Translations under genes and position numbers: made by a program | Notes under the pieces: model-generated | Told to the model about the DNA's origin: nothing | What the model saw: only the letters and a program-made list of their open reading frames with translations | The model's database searches: none | In this document: one piece after another, positions 56,955-64,000 of the stretch | Numbering within the stretch: position 1 is the first letter of the stretch | Layout of the letters: each line of letters opens with the position of its first letter | Assembly: GCF_021117385.1 (NCBI RefSeq) | Contig: NZ_CP088252.1 | Span: 2,936,501-3,000,500 of the forward strand | Reading direction: 5' to 3' | Length of the DNA stretch: 64,000 nucleotides | Source of the DNA: Frateuria soli | GTDB lineage: Bacteria > Pseudomonadota > Gammaproteobacteria > Xanthomonadales > Rhodanobacteraceae

Positions 56955-57587
56955 TCAGCGCGTGTCGTCGAGCGGCAGCACGCTCTGCTGCAGCTCGATT
57001 CGGCCGCGGCCCTCGGTGATGTGCTTGAACTCGGCGCGGCTTACCGAGACATAGCGGTCGTTGCCGCCGATCTCAACCTGCGGGCCCTCGGTCACGGCGC
57101 GGCCCTGTTCGTCTACGCGCACCACCATGGTTGCCTTGCGCCCGGTGTGGCAGATCGTCTTGATCTCTTCCAGGTTGTCGGCCCAGGCGAGCAGGTAGCG
57201 GCTGCCTTCGAACAGCTCGCCGCGGAAATCGGTGCGCAGGCCGTAGGCCAATACCGGGACGTTGAGCCGGTCGACCACGTCCGACAACTGCCAGACCTGC
57301 GCCTTGGAAAGGAACTGCGCCTCGTCCACGAACACGCAGTGCAGTGCGCCGCGCTCGGCGACGTCCTTCTCCACCAGCGCGAGCAGATCCTCGCCCGCGC
57401 CAAAGCGGCGCGCGTTGGCCTTCAGGCCGATCCGGGAGGCGACCACGCCCCCGCCAAAACGGTTGTCCAGCGCAGGCGTGAGGATCAGCGTGCGCATGCC
57501 GCGCTCGTGATAGTTGTACGCGCTCTGCAGCAGCGTGGTGGTCTTGCCGGCATTCATTGCCGAGTAATAGAAATAGAACTTGGCCAT
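56955..57587 (-). CDS. tdk: thymidine kinase (type II), zinc-ligand residues replaced
   Basis: Tdk phosphorylates thymidine with ATP in pyrimidine salvage. The 210-aa protein has Walker [13 protein letters not shown] (9-20), the lasso-preceding VFVDEAQFL near 86-93 and [12 protein letters not shown]. The family binds a structural zinc through a CxC and a CxxH pair. Here those read ICHTGRK (C146, T148) and S183-R-A-E186, so only one ligand remains. The fold must be held without the metal. ATG 57587 is followed by the normal MAKFYFYYS. It sits between the unrecognised protein and the flavoprotein gene on the same strand. Confidence 0.95.
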
Positions 57588-57638
57588 GAGGCGTCGGCGG
57601 AGCCGGGTCGGTCAGCGGAAACGCGCCATTGTAGGCGA

Positions 57639-58937
57639 CTATTCGGCGCGCGCCTGGGCCAGGCGATAGCGACGACCGGCCCACCATTGGCGCAGGTTCG
57701 CCAGCACGCTCATGCCATAGACGATCTTGAAAACGCGCAGCCTGAGCAGCACCGGGCGCGGATCGAACAGGTCGCCGGCCAGCATCGAGATCACGCCCTG
57801 CTCCAGCTGCCAGGTGTTGCGCGGCGAGGCGAACATGCGCCGCATCACCGGCTCGTTGAAGCGGTAGATGAAGAAGGCGAAGCGCGCCATGCCCTTGCGC
57901 AGGCGCTTTTCCAGCGCGCGCTGCAGCGCCGCCTCGCGGCTGGGGTCGCGCAATGCGCCGTCGACCACCTCGACCGCGCGCTCGGCCGCGTCCATCGCCA
58001 GGAACACGCCCGAGGAGAACACCGGATCGAGGAACGCGAACGCATCGCCGACCAGCATCCAGCCGGGACCGGCCATCTCCCGGGAATCGTAGGAATAGTT
58101 GCCCGTCGCGCGCACCTCGTCGACGGGCTCGGCCCCGTCGAGCCGCTCCCAAAGCCGCGTGTTCTGCCTGAGCGTGTCGAGCAGGAACTCGCGCGTGTCG
58201 CCACGGCGTCGCTTCAGGTACTCGGGCCAGCACACCGCGCCCACGCTCATGCTGCCGTCGGGCAGCGGGATCATCCACATCCAGCCGTGCTCGAAGCGGT
58301 AGATGCTGACGTTGCCCGCGTCCTCGCCGGGGCGGCGTGCCGCGTTGCCGAAGCGGGTGAACAGCGCCGCGCTCTGGTGCTGGCGGTTTTTACGCTTGAG
58401 CTTCTTCTTCGTCGACAGGAATGCGTCGCGGCCACTGGCGTCGATCAGGTAGCGCGCCTCGATGGTGTAGGGCTCGCCCTCGTCGGTCTTCACCTCCAGG
58501 CGTGCCTGCCGCGGCCCGATCTGCTCGACCGCGACCACCTGCTGCCCTTCGCGCGCATCGGCGCCGCACTCGCGCGCATGGTCGTAGAGCATCTTGTCGA
58601 AGTCCTGCCGCCACACCTGGTAGCTGTGCGGCGGGCTCTCGCCGAGCGCGCGGCCGAAGGAGAACACGTTGTAGCCGCGCTCGTTGTCGGCTTCGAAGTC
58701 GGCGCCGGCCTTGAACACGCCCATGGCATGGACCTTGTCCAGCACGCCCAGGCGCTCGAGCACCGGCAGGTTCATCGGCAGCAGCGACTCGCCGATATGG
58801 AAGCGCGGGTGGCGCTCCTTCTCCAGCGCGATCACCTTGTAGCCGCGCCGCGCCAGCAGTGCCGCGGCGGTACTGCCCGCCGGACCGCCACCGATGACTG
58901 CCACGTCGCATGATTCGATTGCCGCTTCCCGCTCCAT
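57639..58937 (-). CDS. FAD-dependent oxidoreductase related to flavin halogenases
   Basis: The 432-aa protein has the FAD-binding VAVIGGGPAGSTAAALLARRG (GGGPAG at 16-21), GESLLPMNLPVLERLG, YLIDASGRDAFLS and GWMLVGDAFAFLDPVFSSGVFLAM. It also carries W219-M-W-M-I-P224, the WxWxIP motif known from flavin-dependent halogenases, and a lysine (K76) in FKAGADF near the place of the halogenase catalytic lysine. Many family members are non-halogenating oxidases or reductases, so the activity is open. No reductase partner or aryl-polyene gene is adjacent. ATG 58937 opens MEREAAIESC. Confidence 0.85.
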   Translation of the reverse strand: MEREAAIESCDVAVIGGGPAGSTAAALLARRGYKVIALEKERHPRFHIGESLLPMNLPVLERLGVLDKVHAMGVFKAGADFEADNERGYNVFSFGRALGESPPHSYQVWRQDFDKMLYDHARECGADAREGQQVVAVEQIGPRQARLEVKTDEGEPYTIEARYLIDASGRDAFLSTKKKLKRKNRQHQSAALFTRFGNAARRPGEDAGNVSIYRFEHGWMWMIPLPDGSMSVGAVCWPEYLKRRRGDTREFLLDTLRQNTRLWERLDGAEPVDEVRATGNYSYDSREMAGPGWMLVGDAFAFLDPVFSSGVFLAMDAAERAVEVVDGALRDPSREAALQRALEKRLRKGMARFAFFIYRFNEPVMRRMFASPRNTWQLEQGVISMLAGDLFDPRPVLLRLRVFKIVYGMSVLANLRQWWAGRRYRLAQARAE

Positions 58938-59040
58938 CCGCTCCCCCGGGCGACTCTTTGGATTGCCGGCCGATTATGGCCGATGCGGCAGAAGGTGGTG
59001 CCATGGGGCGGCGCAGCGCGTGTGAACCGCCGCGCCCTGG

Positions 59041-59112
59041 CAGGAGCCCACTCGTGGGCGATGCTCCTGGCTTTCTGCGGCGCAAAGGCATCGCCCACAA
59101 GTGGGCTCCTAC
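59041..59112. repeat. REP-like palindromic repeat, complete copy 3
   Basis: The left arm is at 59041-59064, the right arm at 59088-59112. The left arm begins CAGGAG instead of TAGGAG and differs at one further base; otherwise it is the family core. It lies in the divergent gap between the flavoprotein and rep. Confidence 0.85.
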
Positions 59113-59230
59113 GAGGAGCGGGGTTTCGCCTAGCTGGCTTGCCCAGCTTGTGACAGTCTCCCAGGCGCAATCCCGGGGCCGGCAGGGGGCTCTGCTACCA
59201 TCGGCCTCCGCCCGTACCGCCGCCCGCTCC

Positions 59231-61204
59231 ATGCTCAATCCGCAACAACTGGCCGCCGTCGAACACTGCGACAGCCCGCTGCTCGTGCTGGCCGGCGCCG
59301 GCTCCGGCAAGACCTCGGTGATCACCCAGAAGATCGCCCACCTGATCCAGCGCCGGAAGCTCGCGGCGAGCCGCATCGCGGCAATCACCTTCACCAACAA
59401 GGCCGCCCGCGAGATGCGCGAGCGCGTGGGCAAGCTGGTCAGCAGCGAGGACGCCGCCGCGCTCACCGTGTGCACCTTCCACGCGCTGGGCCTGAAGTTC
59501 CTGCAGATCGAGCACGCGCGCGCGGGCCTGCGCCGCGGTTTCTCGGTGCTGGACGCGGACGACAGCGAGGGCATCGCCAAGGAGCTCGCGCCCAAGGGCG
59601 CCAAACCCGACGTGCTGTTCGGCATCCGCAACCTGCTCAGCCGCGCCAAGAACGCCGGCCTGTCGCCCGAGGAAGCGCTGGCCGCCGCGCGCGCGCCGCG
59701 CGAGCTGGAAGCGGCAACGATCTACCAGATGTACCAGCAGCGCCTGGCCGCCTTCAACGCGGTCGACTTCGACGACCTGATCCGCCTCCCGCTGCGCATC
59801 CTCGAATCGGACGCCGAGTGCCGCGACGCCTGGCGCGAGCGCCTGCGCTACCTGCTGGTGGACGAATACCAGGACACCAACGACGCGCAGTACCGGCTCC
59901 TCAAGAGCCTCACCGGCGAGCGCGGCGGGATCACCTGCGTCGGCGACGACGACCAGTCGATCTATGCCTGGCGCGGCGCCAATCCGGAGAACATCGACCA
60001 GCTCGGCCGCGACTGGCCGAACCTGCGGGTGATCAAGCTGGAGCAGAACTACCGCTGCGGCAAGCGCATCCTGCGCGCGGCCAACCAGCTGATCGCCAAC
60101 AACCCGCATTTGCACGAGAAGAAGCTCTGGAGCGAGCACCCCGAGGGTGCGCCGATCCGCGTGCTCGAGTGCAAGGACGCCGAGCACGAGGCCGAGAAAG
60201 TGGCCGCGATCGCCACCACGCTCGCGGAGAAGCACAAGGCGCGCTGGCACGACATCGCCGTCCTGTATCGCGGCAATTTCCAGGCCCGGCCGCTGGAGAA
60301 GGCGCTGCGCCTGGCGCGGATCCCGTATCACCTCACCGGCGCGCTGTCCTTCCTCGACCGCGCCGAGGTGAAGGACCTGCTCTGCTACCTGCGCCTGCTG
60401 ACCAACCCCAGCGACGACGCGGCGTTCCTGCGCGTGGTCAACGTGCCCAAACGCGAGGTCGGCGCGACCACGCTGGAGAAGCTCGGCCAGCTCGCCCAGT
60501 CGAAGCACTGTTCGCTGCTGGAAGCCACCCGTAGCGACGCCGTGCTGCGCCAGCTCACGCCGCGTCCGGCCGCCGCACTGGCGGGTTTCTCCGAGCTGCT
60601 CGACGAACTGCGCAGCGCCTCGCTGCATGAGAGCGCCGCCGATCTGGTCGAGCGCATCCTCAAGCGCACCGGTTACGCCGCGCACCTCGCCGCCAGCACG
60701 CCGGACGCGAGCTTGCGCGATCGCCGCCTGGCCAACCTGCAGGAGCTTTGCGACTGGTTCCGCGCGATGCAGAAGGGCAGCAGCGCCGGGGACCTGGCCG
60801 CGCAACTGGCCCTGCTCAGCCACGCCGACCGCGACGAGCCCGGCAACGCCGTGCGCATGATGACCCTGCACGCGGCCAAGGGCCTGGAGTTCCGCTTCGT
60901 CTTCATCGTCGGCTGCGAGGAAGGCACGCTGCCGCACGAGGGCGCCATCGACGAGGGCCGCATCGACGAGGAACGGCGCCTGATGTACGTCGGCATCACC
61001 CGCGCCAAGGAACTGCTCACGCTGTCCTGGTCCGCACGCACCCGGCGGTACGGCGAGATCCACAACAACCAGCCCAGCCGCTTCCTGCACGAACTGCCGC
61101 AGGCCGACCTGCACTGGCAGGGCAAGGACCCGGAAGCGGACAAGGAAATCGTGCGCGAGACCGCCGAGTCGCACATGGCCAGAATCAAGGCCATGCTGGA
61201 GTGA
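59231..61204 (+). CDS. rep: ATP-dependent DNA helicase Rep
   Basis: Rep is a superfamily I 3'-5' helicase that helps the replisome past protein barriers. The 657-aa protein opens MLNPQQLAAVEHCDSPLLVL. It has Walker A AGAGSGKT (21-28), ITFTNKAAREMRERV (Ia), LVDEYQDTN (II), GDDDQSIYAWRGA (III), VMMTLHAAKGLEFRFVFIVG and YVGITRAKELLTLSW (VI). Its length matches Rep (about 670) rather than UvrD (about 720). ATG 59231 is the family start. Divergent from the flavoprotein gene. Confidence 0.95.
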   Translation: MLNPQQLAAVEHCDSPLLVLAGAGSGKTSVITQKIAHLIQRRKLAASRIAAITFTNKAAREMRERVGKLVSSEDAAALTVCTFHALGLKFLQIEHARAGLRRGFSVLDADDSEGIAKELAPKGAKPDVLFGIRNLLSRAKNAGLSPEEALAAARAPRELEAATIYQMYQQRLAAFNAVDFDDLIRLPLRILESDAECRDAWRERLRYLLVDEYQDTNDAQYRLLKSLTGERGGITCVGDDDQSIYAWRGANPENIDQLGRDWPNLRVIKLEQNYRCGKRILRAANQLIANNPHLHEKKLWSEHPEGAPIRVLECKDAEHEAEKVAAIATTLAEKHKARWHDIAVLYRGNFQARPLEKALRLARIPYHLTGALSFLDRAEVKDLLCYLRLLTNPSDDAAFLRVVNVPKREVGATTLEKLGQLAQSKHCSLLEATRSDAVLRQLTPRPAAALAGFSELLDELRSASLHESAADLVERILKRTGYAAHLAASTPDASLRDRRLANLQELCDWFRAMQKGSSAGDLAAQLALLSHADRDEPGNAVRMMTLHAAKGLEFRFVFIVGCEEGTLPHEGAIDEGRIDEERRLMYVGITRAKELLTLSWSARTRRYGEIHNNQPSRFLHELPQADLHWQGKDPEADKEIVRETAESHMARIKAMLE

Positions 61205-61450
61205 CTTCGGGCCAGGGGATGGACCCCGGGTACACGGCCGGCCGCGTGGCGCCTCGTCCGCCCATGTGACAACACCTGGCGACACCCTCGCCGCCCGTAA
61301 GTGCACAGGACGGCCGCGGCGCGCCAGCCCTTTGCGCAGGCTTTCGGGGGATAAGTGTCCAAGACATTATTGTTCTGATACCTTCACGATTCTGTAACGC
61401 CAGTGTCACGGTTTGGGGCCGCGATCGCTGTGCAATTTGGGGGAAAAAAC

Positions 61451-63466
61451 ATGCGTCACACACTTCACCGGGCCTTGCTAGCAGGCCTGCTGGCTACGGC
61501 TGTGGCCCAGGTCCAGGCGGCCGAGCCGGTTGCCGTCGAGGCGCTCGCGCGCCTGCCTGCGCTGCAGTCGGTATCCATGAGCCCGGATGGCGAGCGCCTC
61601 GTCGCCCTGATCCCGTCGCCGAAGAACCCGGACGAGACGGCCCTGGCCACCTGGGACATCGATACGCTGTCGGCGGGACCGAAGGTGATCACGCCCTCGG
61701 GCGAGCACATGAAGTTCATCACCGCCTCCGCCCTCAAGGCGGACAAGATCCTGGCCATCGCACGCCAGGAATGGACGGGCGACCTTGGCGGCTGTGGCGA
61801 GGGCAAGAGCACCGGCGCCACGCGGACCTTCATGGTCAAGGCCTACCTGACCGGCCTGCAACAGAAGAGTTTCGACGAGGCGTTCACCAGCGATGTCCGC
61901 AAGGTGGGCGTCAGCGAACAGACCCAGCGTTGCCTGGAGCTGGCCGGCACCGCCTCGCTGGTCAACATGCTGCCGCTGGATTCCGACCGGGTGATCATCC
62001 GGCAACTGAGCGAGCTCAGCCTCACCTCCAGCTATTACCTGTACAACCTCAAGACCGGCGAAACCGAGCTGCTGTTCCGCGGGGGGGCGCGTGCCACGCC
62101 GGCGCTCTTCGACTCCCGCACAGGCAAGGTGCTGGCCAAGACCGAGATCGTCCCGGTCGGCGGCGGCTATGAGCAGCAGGTGCAGCTGCTCAATGCCAAG
62201 ACCGGGCAGTTCGAGCTGCAGGCTCCGCTGACCACCAGGCTCTCGGACCGGTACACGGTCGACGTCGTGGGCATGGACGATGCCTCGGGCAAGTTCTATG
62301 TGCTGACCGACCAGTTTTCGGACAAGGTCCAGGCACGCCTGTACGACCCGGTCCAGCACAAGTACGACGCCGAGCCGGTCGTCGCCGATCAGGACTATTC
62401 GATCGACGCCCTGCTGTTCAGCACGCGCCGCGCCGACTTCAACCAGGTCGTGGGCTTCGTCGTCGACGGGCCGCATCGGCAGGTGGTCTACGTGGACCCG
62501 ATGCTCAAGGCCATCCAGACCGGCATCAAGAGCGCGTTCCCCGACCAGCAGGTGTCGATCGGCGAGTACACGGACGATTTCTCGCGCGTACTGTTCAGCA
62601 CCCAGGCGCCCGGTACGCCCATCGCCTACCACCTGCTGCTGGACAAGAAGATCGTCAACCTGGGCAGCCAGCGCCCGTGGCTCGAGAAGGGCCTGGCGCT
62701 GGACGAGAGCTGGGTGACTTACAAGGCGCGTGACGGTCGCGAGATTCCCGCCATCCTCGACCTGCCGGTCGGCTGGAAGAAGGGCGACGCTCCGGCACCG
62801 GCCGTCGTGCTCCCGCACGGTGGTCCATGGGCGCGCGATTACGTGGGTTGGGACGCTTCCGGCTGGGTGCCGCTGCTCACCTCGCGCGGCTATGCCGTGC
62901 TGCGCCCGCAGTACCGCGGTTCGTCGGGACTCGGACGCAGCCTGTGGCTCGCCGGCGACAAGCAGTGGGGCCTGAAGATGTCCGACGACAACGATGACGC
63001 AGCCGCCTGGCTGGTCTCCCAGGGCATCGCGGCACGGGATCGCATCGCCATCTTCGGCTACTCCTACGGCGGCTTTGCCGCAGTGGCCGCGGTCGTGCGC
63101 GACCCGTCGCCCTTCCAGTGCGCGATCGCCGGCGCGCCGGTAGCCAACCTCGGCCGGCTCGGCACCTCATGGAGCGACAACCGCCTGCAGCGCATTCTGC
63201 AGGGGCAGACGGTCAAGGGCATGGACCCGATGGACAACACGAGCAAGGCCCACCTGCCGATCATGCTGTTCGGCGGCGACCGCGACGTGCGCGTACCGCC
63301 CTTCCACCCGCGTGATTTCTACAAGGCGGTCAAAGACGTCGTTCCTGCGCAGTACCACGTGATCGCCGACATGCCGCACAGCATGCCGTGGTATCCGCGC
63401 CAGCAGCGCGAGACGCTGAGCCTGATCGAGAGCTATCTCGGCAAGGACTGCGGCCTCGCTCGCTGA
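61451..63466 (+). CDS. secreted S9-family prolyl oligopeptidase-like peptidase
   Basis: The 671-aa protein has a signal peptide (about residues 1-23, ending VQAA), a beta-propeller-like N-terminal domain and an alpha/beta-hydrolase domain. The nucleophile is S538 in FGYSYGGFAAVA. HGGPWARD supplies the oxyanion region. The aspartate is in GGDRDVRVP and the histidine in MPHSMPW. Such enzymes cleave oligopeptides after proline or dipeptides from the N-terminus. It stands directly before a TonB receptor gene, a frequent pairing in Xanthomonadales. ATG 61451 is preceded by GGGGGA. Confidence 0.92.
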   Translation: MRHTLHRALLAGLLATAVAQVQAAEPVAVEALARLPALQSVSMSPDGERLVALIPSPKNPDETALATWDIDTLSAGPKVITPSGEHMKFITASALKADKILAIARQEWTGDLGGCGEGKSTGATRTFMVKAYLTGLQQKSFDEAFTSDVRKVGVSEQTQRCLELAGTASLVNMLPLDSDRVIIRQLSELSLTSSYYLYNLKTGETELLFRGGARATPALFDSRTGKVLAKTEIVPVGGGYEQQVQLLNAKTGQFELQAPLTTRLSDRYTVDVVGMDDASGKFYVLTDQFSDKVQARLYDPVQHKYDAEPVVADQDYSIDALLFSTRRADFNQVVGFVVDGPHRQVVYVDPMLKAIQTGIKSAFPDQQVSIGEYTDDFSRVLFSTQAPGTPIAYHLLLDKKIVNLGSQRPWLEKGLALDESWVTYKARDGREIPAILDLPVGWKKGDAPAPAVVLPHGGPWARDYVGWDASGWVPLLTSRGYAVLRPQYRGSSGLGRSLWLAGDKQWGLKMSDDNDDAAAWLVSQGIAARDRIAIFGYSYGGFAAVAAVVRDPSPFQCAIAGAPVANLGRLGTSWSDNRLQRILQGQTVKGMDPMDNTSKAHLPIMLFGGDRDVRVPPFHPRDFYKAVKDVVPAQYHVIADMPHSMPWYPRQQRETLSLIESYLGKDCGLAR

Positions 63467-63569
63467 CGTAGTTTTTTCGGCCCGGACTCGCCCGGGCTAC
63501 ATCGGCTCGACCGCAACCTGATGCGGTCGCGGCTTCTTGCGTCAAACTGGGGAAACAAGGGGAAAATTG

Positions 63570-64000
63570 ATGAAAAAGGTTGTCCAACGCGGGCTCCGTC
63601 GCCTGCCGCTGGCAGTAGCTGTCATTGCCGCACTGCAGGTCGTGCCCGTGTTCGCACAGGACCAGTCGCCCTCGCCGGCGCAGTCCACCGAATCGACCGG
63701 CCAGCCCTCCACGACGGAGAAGGCAAAGAACCTGGAAACGATTACGGTCACCGGCTCGCTGCTGAAGCGGCCCGAGTACGAGACCACCGCCCCGGTGCAG
63801 GTGATCGAGATCGAGAACAACATTGCCGCCGGCCAGTTCGACACGGCCGACTTCCTGCAGACCTCGGCTGCCGCGGCCGGCTCCACGCAGATCAACGGCC
63901 AGTTCGGCGGTTACATCGTCGAAGGCGGCACCGGCGTGCAGACGGTCAACCTGCGCGGCCTCGGCGCCAACCGCACGCTGATCCTGCTCGATGGCCAGCG
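63570..64000 (+). CDS. TonB-dependent receptor, N-terminal part (cut by the window edge)
   Basis: The visible 143 residues contain a signal peptide (1-29, ending VFAQ) and a Ser/Thr/Pro linker. The TonB-box-like ETITVTGSLLKRPEYETTAPV leads into a plug domain with TADFLQTSAAAAGSTQI, VNLRGLGANRTLILLDGQR. That ending is the classic NLRGLG...L.DG plug motif. The barrel is outside the window. The substrate is unknown; the S9 peptidase gene 103 bases upstream suggests peptides. GGGGAAAA precedes ATG 63570. Confidence 0.92.
   Translation, partial: MKKVVQRGLRRLPLAVAVIAALQVVPVFAQDQSPSPAQSTESTGQPSTTEKAKNLETITVTGSLLKRPEYETTAPVQVIEIENNIAAGQFDTADFLQTSAAAAGSTQINGQFGGYIVEGGTGVQTVNLRGLGANRTLILLDGQ

Overview
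The window comes from the chromosome of a GC-rich gammaproteobacterium, most likely a member of the Xanthomonadales (Rhodanobacteraceae or Xanthomonadaceae: Dyella, Rhodanobacter, Frateuria, Luteibacter type). The evidence is the order tsaD / rpsU-yqeY-dnaG, an aa3-oxidase cluster with DUF2244, DUF2909 and SURF1, an S9 peptidase beside a TonB receptor, and palindromic repeats built on a TAGGAGCCCAC...GTGGGCGATGC arm. The exact genus cannot be fixed from sequence alone. Most of the window is chromosomal core. I saw no tRNA, rRNA, CRISPR array, transposase, integrase or phage gene.

Layout. 1-5 kb: the end of an EcsC-like gene, then a folate/pterin group (pteridine reductase, folK, folB) with an MscS-type channel and tsaD. 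5-8 kb: rpsU, yqeY, a 56-aa DUF1328 membrane protein and dnaG. The usual next gene, rpoD, is absent; DedA and SBF-family transporter genes follow. 9.8-13.1 kb: a Mg2+ P-type ATPase (mgtA-like) read leftwards from a consensus-like promoter more than 500 nt upstream, with two candidate leader ORFs and several hairpins between. 13-21 kb: cytochrome aa3 oxidase and haem A assembly (ctaB, ctaA, a small CxxxC protein, SURF1, DUF2909, coxC, a 61-aa protein, coxA, coxB, DUF2244). 21-28 kb: putA, coniferyl-aldehyde dehydrogenase and fadL. 28-34 kb: YcgL, a 1147-aa membrane ankyrin protein and KefC. 34-41 kb: hemB, a decayed MacB-like ABC exporter, glk, a HAD phosphatase and an SNF2 helicase. 41-46.7 kb: gpsA-secB, rpmB-rpmG, three DUF proteins and a fatty-acid desaturase. 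46.8-50.2 kb: a four-gene Gld-type ABC operon. 50-64 kb: 6-phosphogluconate dehydrogenase, mutM, a 2OG-Fe oxygenase, a secreted subtilase with an SLH-like tail, an unrecognised protein, thymidine kinase, a halogenase-like flavoprotein, Rep helicase, an S9 peptidase and the start of a TonB receptor.

How it works together. Respiration dominates the left half: subunits I-III, haem O/A synthesis and copper/haem insertion factors form two blocks around the terminator near 16.95 kb, and putA feeds electrons from proline oxidation. The folate genes supply reduced pterins. The right end looks like protein scavenging: a secreted subtilase, a secreted S9 peptidase and a TonB receptor. Two genes are clear wrecks: a DUF6159-like membrane protein reduced to its two ends, and the MacB-like exporter. 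The signals I would follow first are the mgtA leader, the SCO-like CxxxC protein in the ctaA operon, the SLH-like protease tail, the zinc-site-less thymidine kinase and the WxWxIP flavoprotein.
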